From Fodinicurvata halophila (GTDB lineage: Bacteria > Pseudomonadota > Alphaproteobacteria > Kiloniellales > DSM-21159): DNA of 64,000 bases. Location: assembly GCF_042651425.1 (NCBI RefSeq), contig NZ_JBHSCW010000010.1, positions 124,001 to 188,000 on the forward strand, written 5' to 3'. Positions 16,885 through 25,724 of the stretch are shown in pieces; the stretch's first letter is position 1; the number at the start of each line of letters is the position of its first letter. A program made the position numbers and the translations under genes. Below the pieces are notes generated by a model. It had not been told where the DNA came from. It saw only the letters and a program-made list of their open reading frames with translations, and searched no databases.

Positions 16885-18586
16885 TTTCCTCTCTCCTCAA
16901 CTCGCGGGACAGGTCGCGATAGGCGCTGATGACCACGCCCTCCGGGGCGACACCGATCAGCCGCCCGTCAACGGACGAGACCACGGGGGCGGCCTCGCCC
17001 AGGAAATCGACCAGGCCGTCCATGGCGGCGAGAACGCTGGTGGTCTCGTCGAAGACGATGGGGCTGCGCACCGCGGCCTCGCCGGCGGTGCGCTCCGGAT
17101 CCTGCTGCAGCAGGTGGCGGGCGGTCAGGGTTCCCAGGTAGCGGTCGTCCGCGTCGACGACGCAGATGGTGTCCCAGTCCTGGCGGCAGAGCTGCTCGCG
17201 CAGATCGCCCAGGCGCTGCCGGCTGTCGCAGCGCGGAAAGTCGGTGACCATGTAGTCGGCCACGCGCGTGTGCGACAGGATGGCGCCGTCCCGGCCGAGC
17301 GCCAGGTCGCAGCCCCGGTTGAGCAGCTGCACGTCGAAGATGGAGCGCCCGAACAGGCGGAAGGTGACCAGGTTGGCGAAGACCACGGAGACCATGGCGG
17401 CGATGGTGAGCGCGTAGCTGCGCGTCAGCTCGAAGACGACGATGATGGTGGTGAGCGGCGCGCCGATCACCGGGCTGGTCAGCGCCATCATGCCGCAGAT
17501 GGCATAGACGACAATGCCCGAGGTGTCGACGGGGGAGAACTGGGCGACGATCATGCCGAACAGGGCGCCGAACAGGATGCCGATCAGCAGCGACGGGCTG
17601 AAGACGCCGCCCGGGAAGCCGAAGCCGAGGCACAGCGCCGTCAGGACGACCTTGGCGACGACCAGCAGGGCCAGCTCGTGCCCGGCGAAGGCGCCCTCGA
17701 TGGTGGCGAAGCGCAGGGTCTCGTAGCCGATGCCCATGACCTCCGGCAGCTCCAGGGCGACCAGCCCCACCGCCAGGCCCGCCAGCATGGGCCGCAGCGC
17801 GAAGGGCAGCGACAGGCGCCCCGCCAGCTTGCCGCAGGAGAGGATGAGCCGCATGAAGGCGATAGCCACGAAGGCGCAGAGGATGCCCTCGACGGCGAAG
17901 AACAGGAACTCGTAGCTGTGCTCGACCCCCTCGAAGGCGACGGTGAACAGCGGTTCGCGCTCGAAGATGACGTTGGCGAAGACATAGCCTGTCGCCGCGG
18001 CGACGGTGGTGGGCGCGAAGGCGCGCAGGGAGTAGTGGCGCAGGATCACCTCGTGGGCGAAGACCAGGCCGGTGATGGGGGCGTTGAAGGCGGTGGAGAT
18101 GGCGGCGGCGACGCCGCAGCCGATGGCGACGCCCTGCAGGTGGGCGATGCCCAGGTTCAGCCGCGCTCCCAGGGCACCGATCTGGGCGCCCAGGTAGGCC
18201 ATGGGCCCGTACTGACCGACCGAGGCGCCGGCGCCCAGGGAGATCGCGGCCGCCAGGCTGGAGACCAGGCCGTCGCGCAGGGACGGCATGGGGGTGCGGG
18301 TCTGCACGGCGAGGATGGCGTCGGGCGGCGTGTAGCCGCGCCCTTGCGAGGTCAGGCGGGACAGCATCACGCCGACGACCAGGCCGCCCAGCGTGGGCAC
18401 CAGAAGGGTCGCGCCCTGGATCAGCAGCGGCCGGGTTTCCCAGACGATGCGCGCGCGCGGTGCCACCAGCAGCAGGTCGTTCAGCCAGGCGACCAGCTCG
18501 ACGAAGCCGATGGCGGCCAGGGACGCCAGTGTCCCGATGGCGATGCTGAGCAGTGCCAGCACCGTGATGCGGTAGAGCGCCTGCAT
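16871..18586 (-). CDS. ClC-family chloride channel with CBS domains
   Basis: 571 residues: a ClC membrane core (1-about 430) and two C-terminal CBS repeats that sense nucleotides. Selectivity elements are GAGASVGQYGP and GFPGGVFSPSLL. At the position of the E. coli gating glutamate (E148, in GREGP) this protein has tyrosine (Y126 in GQYGP), and at the position of the proton glutamate (E203) it has valine (V180 in FAHEV). Both residues needed for proton-coupled exchange are therefore absent, which suggests a passive channel. GGGGGGTT precedes the ATG. The receptor gene follows with overlap. Confidence 0.92.
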   Translation of the reverse strand: MQALYRITVLALLSIAIGTLASLAAIGFVELVAWLNDLLLVAPRARIVWETRPLLIQGATLLVPTLGGLVVGVMLSRLTSQGRGYTPPDAILAVQTRTPMPSLRDGLVSSLAAAISLGAGASVGQYGPMAYLGAQIGALGARLNLGIAHLQGVAIGCGVAAAISTAFNAPITGLVFAHEVILRHYSLRAFAPTTVAAATGYVFANVIFEREPLFTVAFEGVEHSYEFLFFAVEGILCAFVAIAFMRLILSCGKLAGRLSLPFALRPMLAGLAVGLVALELPEVMGIGYETLRFATIEGAFAGHELALLVVAKVVLTALCLGFGFPGGVFSPSLLIGILFGALFGMIVAQFSPVDTSGIVVYAICGMMALTSPVIGAPLTTIIVVFELTRSYALTIAAMVSVVFANLVTFRLFGRSIFDVQLLNRGCDLALGRDGAILSHTRVADYMVTDFPRCDSRQRLGDLREQLCRQDWDTICVVDADDRYLGTLTARHLLQQDPERTAGEAAVRSPIVFDETTSVLAAMDGLVDFLGEAAPVVSSVDGRLIGVAPEGVVISAYRDLSRELRREENEAA

Positions 18587-18756
18587 TGCGAACCCCCCGT
18601 TCGAACGCTTTATCCCCCCTTATTGTCGTCAGTATGCCCCCTTCATCGCCGATTGCCCAACATTTCCTTGTGGTTTTCGGGGGCGCGGGGAGAGGGAGGG
18701 GCAGGTCCATTCCCCCGGTGCCGTTGGGGTGAGCCCAGTCTTGTCGCTTGTGCCAA

Positions 18757-19091
18757 CATGTTTCGAGGGCCCTTCAGGCCGCCTCAACATGAGGAGAGTT
18801 TTTTGTTTGTGACCAGGAGGTTAAAGCATTTCCTCATTCTGAGGGGAGGTTTTGGTTCATATCACCATACTAAAAGCAGCTTCATGTTGAGGTGCATCCC
18901 GAAAGGATGCCTCGAAACATGCTGGCACCGGCTGTGCCATTGGCGTGAGTCCGGTCCAACAGCCTGTGCCGGGCCGCTTCGAGGCTCGCTTTCGCTCGCA
19001 CCTCAGCGTGAGGGGATTTTTTTGTTTATTTCCAGTTACTTAAAACACTCCCTCATGTTGGGGTGCCCCCGTCAGGGGGCCTCGAAGCATG
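18757..19091. repeat. Hairpin repeat array 2
   Basis: Four clear copies at 18757-18791, 18883-18921, 18975-19008 and 19054-19091, plus a remnant near 18832-18846. Arms are CATGTT/AACATG (twice), CGCT/AGCG and CATG/CATG. Tip stems include GCATCC/GGATGC and GCCCCC/GGGGGC. T-runs follow the copies at 18791 and 19008. The array fills the gap between the ClC gene and fumarase. Confidence 0.85.
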
Positions 19092-19170
19092 CTGGCATCG
19101 GCCGTGGCGTTGGCGCGAGGCTTGCCGCGCCGTGCGTGCCTTCGCCGAATCCCAGTGCTAGACTGGGTGC

Positions 19171-20769
19171 ATGAACGACTACAGTCCCATTTTCCAGAAG
19201 GGCGCGGACGAGACGGAGTATGTCAGCCTGGGCAGCGACGGGCTGGCGGTGGAGCGGTTGGGGGCGCGCGAGTTCCTGACCGTCGCGCCGCAGGCGCTGT
19301 CGGCGCTGGCCGAGCGGGCCTTCGCCGACCTGGCGCACCGCTTCCGGCCATCGCACCTGCAGCAGCTGCGATCCATCCTGGAGGACCCCGAGGCCTCGGA
19401 CAACGACCGCGAGGTGGCACAATCGCTGTTGAAGAACGCGGTGATCGCCTCGGCCGGGGTGCTGCCCAGCTGCCAGGACACGGGCACGGCGCTGGTGATC
19501 GGCGAGAAGGGGCAGCAGGTGCTGACCGAGGGCGACGACGCCGAGGCCTTCAGCGCCGGGATCGCGCGCACCTATGCCGAGCGCAACCTGCGCTTCAGCC
19601 AGCTGGCGCCGCAATCGATGTTCGAGGAACAGAACACCGGCACCAACCTGCCCGCCCAGATCGACATCGCCGCCGTGGCGGGCGACAGCTATGACCTGCT
19701 GTTCGTCGCCAAGGGCGGCGGCTCGGCCAACAAGACCTTCCTGTTCCAGCAGACCAAGGCGCTGCTCAATCCCGAAAAGCTGCACGCCTTCCTCGAGGAG
19801 AAGGTGGCCAGCCTGGGCACCGCCGCCTGCCCGCCCTATCACCTGGCCATCGTCATCGGCGGCCTGTCGGCGGAACAGACGCTGAAGACCGTGAAGCTGG
19901 CCAGCTGCCGCGCGCTGGACGGCCTGCCGACCACGGGCGATGCCACGGGCCGCGCCTTCCGCGACCGCGAGCTGGAGGGCCAGGTGCTGGAGATGACGCG
20001 CCATCTGGGCATCGGTGCGCAGTTCGGTGGCAAGTACTTCTGTCACGACGTGCGGGTGATCCGCCTGCCGCGCCATGCCGGCAGCCTGCCGGTGGGCCTG
20101 GGCGTTTCCTGCTCGGCCGACCGCCAGGTGAAGGCGAAGATCACCGCCGACGGCATCTTCCTGGAAAAGCTGGAGGCGCATCCCGAACGTTACCTGCCCG
20201 AATTGTCGGAGGGTGCCGGCACGGCGCCGCTGACCCTGGACCTGAACCAGCCGATGGACGAGATCCGCCGGACCCTGTCGGGCCAGCCGGTGGGCACGAA
20301 GCTGAGCCTGACGGGGCCGCTGATCGTGGCGCGTGACGTGGTGCACGCCGAACTGCTGGAGCGCCTGCAGGCGGGCGAAGACCTGCCCGACTACGTCAAG
20401 GACCACCCCATCTACTACGCCGGGCCGGCCAAGACGCCGGAGGGCATGGCCTCCGGCTCGTTCGGCCCGACGACTTCGGCGCGCATGGACCCCTATGCCG
20501 CGCCCTTCATGGCGGCCGGCGGCTCGCTGGTCACCCTGGGCAAGGGCAACCGCAGCCCGGAGGTGCGCCAGGCCTGCGCTGACCACGGCGGCTTCTACCT
20601 GGGCACCGTGGGCGGGGCGGCCGCGGCCATCGCCCAGGATCACATCCGCAAGGTCGAGACCCTGGACTTCGCCGAGCTGGGCATGGAGGCGGTCTGGCGC
20701 ATCGAGGTGCAGGACATGCCGGCCTTCCTGGTGATCGACGACCAGGGCAACGATTTCTATGCCCGTTGA
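19171..20769 (+). CDS. fumA: Fumarate hydratase class I (iron-sulfur)
   Basis: 532 residues. It interconverts fumarate and malate in the TCA cycle with a [4Fe-4S] cluster that binds the substrate. The N-terminal cluster domain carries the expected cysteines in PSCQDTGTA, KYFCHDVR and VSCSAD; the C-terminal swivel domain has IVARDVVHAEL, DYVKDHPIYYAGP and TTSARMDPY. The ribosome site is weak. No TCA neighbour is adjacent. Confidence 0.95.
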   Translation: MNDYSPIFQKGADETEYVSLGSDGLAVERLGAREFLTVAPQALSALAERAFADLAHRFRPSHLQQLRSILEDPEASDNDREVAQSLLKNAVIASAGVLPSCQDTGTALVIGEKGQQVLTEGDDAEAFSAGIARTYAERNLRFSQLAPQSMFEEQNTGTNLPAQIDIAAVAGDSYDLLFVAKGGGSANKTFLFQQTKALLNPEKLHAFLEEKVASLGTAACPPYHLAIVIGGLSAEQTLKTVKLASCRALDGLPTTGDATGRAFRDRELEGQVLEMTRHLGIGAQFGGKYFCHDVRVIRLPRHAGSLPVGLGVSCSADRQVKAKITADGIFLEKLEAHPERYLPELSEGAGTAPLTLDLNQPMDEIRRTLSGQPVGTKLSLTGPLIVARDVVHAELLERLQAGEDLPDYVKDHPIYYAGPAKTPEGMASGSFGPTTSARMDPYAAPFMAAGGSLVTLGKGNRSPEVRQACADHGGFYLGTVGGAAAAIAQDHIRKVETLDFAELGMEAVWRIEVQDMPAFLVIDDQGNDFYAR

Positions 20770-20818
20770 GGCGGGCGTCAGCGGGACCACAGTAATTCGA
20801 AGACAGGGAGATCAAGGT

Positions 20819-21409
20819 ATGGCGACAGGCGGGATGATGCGCAAGCGGAGCCGGAGAGCCGGCCTCCTGACCGTGGGGCCATTGGCGACAGCTGTTCTGG
20901 TGGGCGGTGTGCTGCTGTCCGGCGGTGCAGCGGCTGACGAGCTCCAGCAGTTGGGAACCATCGAGGCCAGTATCGACGGGTCGCAGGGGCGTTGGGAAAC
21001 TCTGGCCGTGCCGGCGGAAGGCGCGGCCACCGCCAACTATCGCATCACCGGGGCGACGACCAGCATCGCCATCCAGGGCCACGATCCCGACGCCGAACAC
21101 ATGCGGCAGAACGTGCTGAACCTGGAGGTGAGGCTGGTGGGCGAGGAGGCCGACGCGGAGATCCTGGGGGCCGGCGTCAACCTGTTCCCCGACGGCCTGG
21201 AGAACCCCTTCTATGTCAGCGACGCCGAGGGCGCCGGGGCCAGCGTGACCTTCGAGCACCTGGACCTGGGCGCCGAGGAGGGCGTGGCCGCGGGCCGCTT
21301 CACGGCCACCATCTGCCGGCGCGAGAGCATCAAGGCCGAGGCCGATCCCGACGCCTGCCGCGAGGTCGAGGGGCGCTTCGACACCGAGCTGCGCGTCCTG
21401 AAGGACTGA
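20819..21409 (+). CDS. Secreted hypothetical protein
   Basis: 196 residues with a basic N-terminus and hydrophobic segment (LLTVGPLATAVLVGGVLL to AAADE) that looks like a signal peptide. The mature part is acidic and probably beta-rich; two cysteines near the end (TICRRES and DACREV) may pair. AAGG lies close to ATG 20819; a second start at 20834 (MMRKRS) is possible. No family recognised. It converges on the next gene with a 4-nt gap. Confidence 0.6.
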   Translation: MATGGMMRKRSRRAGLLTVGPLATAVLVGGVLLSGGAAADELQQLGTIEASIDGSQGRWETLAVPAEGAATANYRITGATTSIAIQGHDPDAEHMRQNVLNLEVRLVGEEADAEILGAGVNLFPDGLENPFYVSDAEGAGASVTFEHLDLGAEEGVAAGRFTATICRRESIKAEADPDACREVEGRFDTELRVLKD

Positions 21410-21413
21410 GCGG

Positions 21414-22412
21414 TCAGCCCTTGCCGGAGCGGCGCGGTTCGGCAACGCGCCGGAAGGCGGCGAGGTAGACGCCGACGCCGGTGAAGACCACGCCGACGCC
21501 GTGGTACCAGTGCAGCCGCTCGCCCAGGAAGACCACGGCCATCAGGCTGCCGAACACCGGGATCAGGTGGATGAACTGGCCGCTGCGGTTGGCGCCGATC
21601 AGCTCCACGCCGCGGTTGAAGCAGACATAGGCCAGCAGCGAGGCGAAGCAGGCGACGTAGAGCACCGAAGCCAGGGTCGCCAGGTCGGCCTGCGGCTGCC
21701 GCCCGAACGAGAGCTCCAGCAGGAAGGCCGGCAGCAGGAAGAGGGCGGCCAGGGCGACGATCACCGTCATGAAGCTGAGCGGGTGCACCTGGGGCCGCTT
21801 GCGCAGGAACACCGAATAGAGCGCATAGCAGCAGAAGGCGACCATCAGGATGAGGTCGCCCGGATTGAAGCGGATGGACAGCAGCGCCAGGGGGTTGCCC
21901 TGGCCGACGATGATGGTGGCGCCGACGATGGACAGCCCCACGCCGACGAGCTGTTTCGGCGTCATGGTGTCGCGGAAGACGAGGAACGAGAAGAGCACGA
22001 TCAGCACCGGGATGGTCGACTGCAGCAGCGCGCCGTGCAGCGCCACGGTGTGGTTCAGTGCAACATAGACCAGGGTGCTGAAGGCGGCGAGGCCGGTGAC
22101 CGAGAGCAGCAGCACCGCGGGCAGGGAGCGCCGGATGACGCGCCAGTCCCTGAGCGTGCGCCGCCAGGTGAAGGGCAGCAGGATCAGCAGCGCCAGCGAC
22201 CAGCGCATGAAGCCCAGCGCGACGGGCGGCACGAACTCGTAGACGGCGCGGCCCAGCACCACGTTGCCGGCCCAGCAGAGCGTGGCCGCCAGTAGCAGCA
22301 GGTAGGGCATGTCGAACAGCTGGCCGGGCAGGCGCTTGGGCGAGCGGGGGCGTTTCGCCGGCGCGGATGGTGCGTCCCCTTCGGGGGCCTGCGATGAAGA
22401 CCCTTCGGACAT
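21414..22412 (-). CDS. EamA/DMT-family exporter
   Basis: 332 residues with ten predicted transmembrane helices in two five-helix EamA repeats. ILIVLFSFLVFRDTMTPKQ and a late SLMAVVFLGERLHWYHGVG are typical. AGGGGA precedes the ATG. Such proteins export small metabolites; the substrate cannot be told. Confidence 0.9.
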   Translation of the reverse strand: MSEGSSSQAPEGDAPSAPAKRPRSPKRLPGQLFDMPYLLLLAATLCWAGNVVLGRAVYEFVPPVALGFMRWSLALLILLPFTWRRTLRDWRVIRRSLPAVLLLSVTGLAAFSTLVYVALNHTVALHGALLQSTIPVLIVLFSFLVFRDTMTPKQLVGVGLSIVGATIIVGQGNPLALLSIRFNPGDLILMVAFCCYALYSVFLRKRPQVHPLSFMTVIVALAALFLLPAFLLELSFGRQPQADLATLASVLYVACFASLLAYVCFNRGVELIGANRSGQFIHLIPVFGSLMAVVFLGERLHWYHGVGVVFTGVGVYLAAFRRVAEPRRSGKG

Positions 22413-22557
22413 GCGTTCCCCTGCTGTCAGGCTGTTGGCTGTGGGCGTGCGGGACGCCCCGGTTCAGGGCAGCAAGACTGACCTGTGACCGCCTTGTTCA
22501 CAAGCCGGGAAGTTACAAGGAAACTTGTGGATTGTGGGTGGTTGGGCCTGGGCCGAG

Positions 22558-22848
22558 ATGTTTCGAGGGCGCACTGCGTGCGCCACCTCAACATGAGGGG
22601 TTGGTTTAGAAAATTGAAAACAAACACAAAAAACACCTCACGCTGAGGTGTGAGCGAAGCGAGCCTCGAAGCGGCCCGGCACAGGCGGTTGGGCTGGGCT
22701 CACGCCAATGTCGACGCTGGTGCCGGCGTTCTTCGAGGGCGTACTGCGTACGCCACCTCAGAATGAGGGTGGGGTCTAAGCGGTTGGTGAAAAAGAAAAA
22801 TAGATCCTCACGCTGAGGTGGCCAGCCGTTAGGCTGGCCCTCGAAGCG
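22558..22848. repeat. Hairpin repeat array 3
   Basis: Copies at 22558-22594, 22641-22673, 22729-22763 and 22811-22848. Arms are ATGTT/AACAT, CGCT/AGCG, TTCT/AGAA and CGCT/AGCG. Tip stems are GGCGCAC/GTGCGCC, GGCGTAC/GTACGCC and GGCCAGCC/GGCTGGCC; the second copy has a short, poorly paired tip. Note the C to T style changes paired on both sides between GGCGCAC and GGCGTAC. Confidence 0.85.
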
Positions 22849-22879
22849 CGCTGGCACCGGCGGTGAAGTTGGTCGTGGC

Positions 22880-23671
22880 TCAGTCGTAGTAGACGCCGAC
22901 CACAAGATGGAGGCCGGCGACATGGGCGCGGGGCAGGGTGAACTCGCCGGCGGGGTTGAGCTGGCGCAGCACCACCTGGTCGGCCTCCAGGCGCACCAGC
23001 TCCTTGATCCAGGCGGTGTGCTCGCCGCCCGTGTCGTCCAGGGGGAAGGCGTCGACGGCCTCGGGCTCTCCGGCGATCTCGCGGCTGATCACCAGCACGT
23101 CCTTGCCGCGGCGGACCGGACGCTGGGGGTGGATCAGCAGCAGGTCGCCCTGGCGGTAGCGCGGCTCCATGGAATCGTTCACCACGTACATGGCGAAGGC
23201 GTCGGGCACGCCGCCCAGGGGCGCCGGGCGCTCGATCCACTCGATGGGGTCGTAGGCGACGATCATGCCGTCGGCGCCGCCCTGGGCGCTGGCATAGACC
23301 GGCAGGTCGCGCGCGCCCAGCGGCGCCGGGCGGGGCGGGCCGGCCACGTTCGGCCGCGGCAGTGGGCTGCTCTCATGCGCCGGGCCACCCTGTTCCGAGG
23401 GGGCATCCTGCAGGAGGCCGGGCGGCAGGCGTCCGGCGGCCAGGTCGGTCGGGTCGACGCCCATGAGCCGGGCCAGCTGCATCAGGTAGCGCGGCGCCCG
23501 CGTCTGCCCGCTTTCCAGCTGGGCCAGCGCCTGTTGCGTCACGCCCAGGCGGGCGGCCAGCTGGGGCTGCGACAGGCCGGCCGCGCGGCGCCAGCGGCGC
23601 ACCAGCTCGCCCAGCCGTGCGTCCCGATCCGCCGTCTCCTGATTCGCCGTCTCTGAATCCTGCCTCTCCAT
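22880..23671 (-). CDS. XRE-family repressor with S24 (LexA/CI-like) C-terminal domain
   Basis: 263 residues. An N-terminal helix-turn-helix (about residues 20-75: LSQPQLAARLGVTQQALAQ) is joined by a proline-rich linker to an S24 peptidase fold containing the serine motif NDSMEPRYRQGD. The canonical catalytic lysine is not clear, so self-cleavage is uncertain. ATG 23671 is chosen; a GTG at 23698 is possible. It is divergent from two coupled genes, and the gap has several inverted repeats, the layout of a phage immunity region. A RogA-like role as GTA repressor is inference. Confidence 0.85.
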   Translation of the reverse strand: MERQDSETANQETADRDARLGELVRRWRRAAGLSQPQLAARLGVTQQALAQLESGQTRAPRYLMQLARLMGVDPTDLAAGRLPPGLLQDAPSEQGGPAHESSPLPRPNVAGPPRPAPLGARDLPVYASAQGGADGMIVAYDPIEWIERPAPLGGVPDAFAMYVVNDSMEPRYRQGDLLLIHPQRPVRRGKDVLVISREIAGEPEAVDAFPLDDTGGEHTAWIKELVRLEADQVVLRQLNPAGEFTLPRAHVAGLHLVVGVYYD

Positions 23672-23705
23672 GATCCGAGATCCTAGGAGTCTTTCCACAA
23701 GTTAT

Positions 23706-23765
23706 CAACAAGAAAATTTGTTGCATTCGGAACAAGCTTGCTTGTATATAGAACAAATAGGGAAC
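23706..23765. promoter_or_regulatory. Divergent operator region with LexA-type box
   Basis: Two inverted repeats, CAACAA-N6-TTGTTG (23706-23723) and ACAAGC-TT-GCTTGT (23732-23745), are likely sites for the XRE repressor. TTGCAT (23721-23726), 18 nt and TATATA (23745-23750) form a rightward promoter. GAAC-N7-GAAC at 23751-23765 (GTTC-N7-GTTC on the other strand) matches the alphaproteobacterial LexA consensus and lies at the expected transcription start. This would put the rightward genes under both the repressor and the SOS response. Confidence 0.6.
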
Positions 23766-23811
23766 AAACAGTCTAGCGGCATGAATCGGAGAAGGGAAGG
23801 AGCTTTCAGGG

Positions 23812-24189
23812 ATGCAGGATGGGAAGCAGGATGCCGGGCAGCGGAAGAAGGGGCAGGTACGCCAGGGCCAGATGAGCCACGAGGAGGACGTGGAGGCGAC
23901 GCCGGAAGAACCGAGGGACAGCCTGGGCGAACTGGCCCGGCGCCTGTCGGGGCGAGTGGCCTGGCAGCGCATGAGCGCGGCGGCGACGCGGCGTGCCCTG
24001 GGCCTGCCGCCGCCGCCTTGTCGCGAACGTGCCGAGTACGAGGAGGGCCGCCTGGACCGGGCCGCCGGCTGTCGCCGGCCGCGGCAGGGCACGCTGGCCT
24101 ATCGCACCGGCTTCCGCGCGCCCCGCCTGCCCGGCACGGCTGCGCGTGCGGCGGCGCGCGTGAAACAGGCAGGGGAGGAGCGCCGATGA
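23812..24189 (+). CDS. Basic/charged protein, first gene of coupled regulatory pair
   Basis: 125 residues, arginine-, alanine- and glutamate-rich, with no membrane segment. I do not recognise a domain; a possible helical core is SLGELARRLSGRVAWQRM. The start could be ATG 23812 or 23872 (MSHEEDVE). Its TGA overlaps the next ATG (ATGA), so the two are translationally coupled. By position, first of a pair opposite an XRE repressor, it is a candidate GafY-like activator, but there is no sequence proof. Confidence 0.6.
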   Translation: MQDGKQDAGQRKKGQVRQGQMSHEEDVEATPEEPRDSLGELARRLSGRVAWQRMSAAATRRALGLPPPPCRERAEYEEGRLDRAAGCRRPRQGTLAYRTGFRAPRLPGTAARAAARVKQAGEERR

Positions 24190-24758
24190 CACGCGCACAG
24201 GCACGGCGCCGCCTGGCGCTGCAACGCGCAACGGCGGCATCCGAGACCGCCGCGCCCGCGGCTTGGCAGGAGCGGCAGGCGCCGACCACCGCCGTGGAGG
24301 TCCGCCTGGGCCAGCGCCTGGAGCGGCAGGGCGACGGGCGCCTGGCGCTGGTGACCCTCAGCCAGGTCCGGACGCGGCGCCGGCGCGTGGATGCGCGTCT
24401 GTGGGACGGGCTGTCGCACGAGGAGCAGGCGGCGGCCGAATGCATCTGGCAGGCCTTCGCCGTGCTCGCCCGCGGCATGGGCCTGGCCTCTTGCGCCCTG
24501 CCGCGCGAGCGGGTGGACGGGACGCCGGCCGACGGCGAGGGCGCGCGCCGCCTGGTCGACCTCTATTTCCGCTGGGCCCGGCGCTGCACCGCCGAGGGGG
24601 TCGAGCACGCCACCATCATGGACGTGCTGGGCTATGGCTACAGCTGCGCCGAGACCGACCGCAAGCGTCGCCGCCGCAAGGGCCACACCCGCGCCCAGCT
24701 CGACGCCGGCCTGGCCCTCTACTGCCGCCTGCGCGGCTGGCCGGTTCGGCGGCGGTGA
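24186..24758 (+). CDS. Basic protein, second gene of coupled pair, candidate transcription regulator
   Basis: 190 residues, highly basic. The C-terminal half (LWDGLSHEEQAAAECIWQ to LALYCRLRGW) is a helical domain that loosely resembles the DUF6456-like part of GTA activators as I remember it; this is weak. The ending KRRRRKGHTRAQLDAGLALY could bind nucleic acid. It overlaps the preceding gene by ATGA. If the pair is equivalent to GafY/GafZ, this would be the antiterminator acting on the GTA leader at 37.8 kb. Alternatively it is a remnant of another prophage's control genes. Confidence 0.55.
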   Translation: MTRAQARRRLALQRATAASETAAPAAWQERQAPTTAVEVRLGQRLERQGDGRLALVTLSQVRTRRRRVDARLWDGLSHEEQAAAECIWQAFAVLARGMGLASCALPRERVDGTPADGEGARRLVDLYFRWARRCTAEGVEHATIMDVLGYGYSCAETDRKRRRRKGHTRAQLDAGLALYCRLRGWPVRRR

Positions 24759-24802
24759 GGGGCGCATGGAGGCTTTCAAGCTTCTGGAAATACGTCACCC
24801 TC

Positions 24803-24931
24803 ACGCTGAGGCGCGAGCTGCAGGCGAGCCTCGAAGCGTCTTGGCACGAGTGGTGGAACCGAGGCTCATGCCAATGGCGCAGCCGGCGCCAAGATGTTTC
24901 GAGGGGCAGCTACCGCGGCCCGCCTCAACAT
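24803..24931. repeat. Hairpin repeat array 4
   Basis: Two hairpins in opposite orientation at 24803-24839 (arms ACGCT/AGCGT) and 24894-24931 (arms ATGTT/AACAT), with a 54-nt spacer. This is a typical single pair of the family. The rest of 24759-25044 holds nothing else recognised. Confidence 0.8.
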
Positions 24932-25044
24932 GAAGACATTCTTAGTGTGCTGAAAAACAAAGGCTTAGCATTTGCGGGCAAAGGGGAATAAGCCTCGCAA
25001 CCCAGTCGAGAGCGTGTCGAAGGAATGCCGACACGGGCGATGCA

Positions 25045-25069
25045 ATATGTATCATATCATGATACATAT
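25045..25069. promoter_or_regulatory. Perfect 25-bp palindromic operator upstream of higA
   Basis: ATATGTATCAT-N3-ATGATACATAT, 11-bp perfect arms, centred about 46 nt before the HigA start. HigA proteins bind such sites to repress their own operon. Confidence 0.65.
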
Positions 25070-25102
25070 TTATGGACTTGATGCTGGATAAGGTCAAATC
25101 GA

Positions 25103-25399
25103 ATGCTGTCTGAAATGCCCCCAGTCCATCCCGGCGAAATCTTGCGTGAGGAATACCTGGTTCCCTTGGGGCTATCCGCCGGTGCCTTGGCGAGGCGATT
25201 GGGCGTGCCGCGCACGCGCATTGAGCGCCTGGTGAAGCAGGAAACGCCGATCACACCGGACACGGCTCTGCGTCTGGCACGCTTTTTCCGCACAAGCCCG
25301 GAATTCTGGATGAACATGCAGGCCACCCATGACCTGAAGGTCGAGGCGGAGAGGAAGAAACGCGAGTTGGATGCCATCGAGTCCTTCGAGGCGGCGTGA
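25103..25399 (+). CDS. higA: HigA-type antitoxin, apparently without its toxin
   Basis: 98 residues. It starts with the HigA signature PPVHPGEILREEYL, followed by an XRE helix-turn-helix (SAGALARRLGVPRTRIERL) and FFRTSPEFWMNMQ. In HigBA systems the toxin gene higB normally precedes higA. Here the 344 nt upstream contain only a repeat pair and an operator, and no HigB-like frame is seen. It is either an orphan antitoxin or a solo regulator. AAGG precedes the ATG. Confidence 0.88.
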   Translation: MLSEMPPVHPGEILREEYLVPLGLSAGALARRLGVPRTRIERLVKQETPITPDTALRLARFFRTSPEFWMNMQATHDLKVEAERKKRELDAIESFEAA

Positions 25400-25486
25400 T
25401 GCACTTGAGGGTATTTTGGTAGAGGAGCAAACAAGCTCAAGATGAGAGTATCGTTTATCGCATTGGTATTAAACAAAAACCGCCTC

Positions 25487-25614
25487 ACGCTGAGGTGCCC
25501 GCGAGAGCGGGCCTCGAAGCGTCTTGGCACAGGCGGCCCGGCTGGTCTCATGCCAATGGCACAGCCGGTGCCAACATGTTTCGAGGGGCCGCTACCGCGG
25601 CCCACCTCAACATG
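25487..25614. repeat. Hairpin repeat array 5
   Basis: Two opposed hairpins at 25487-25522 (ACGCT/AGCGT arms, tip GCCCGC/GCGGGC) and 25575-25614 (CATGTT/AACATG arms, tip GGGCCGC/GCGGCCC), a clean pair with 52 nt between. The remainder of 25400-25724 shows nothing further. Confidence 0.85.
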
Positions 25615-25724
25615 AGGTCATTCTTAAGGTGCTGAAAAAACTATTTTTTCGTATCCAGGAATTTGCGTAACCGAAATGATAGGACCTTCATTGCGCACCC
25701 CGGCACAGCCGGGTCTTCCCAGGT

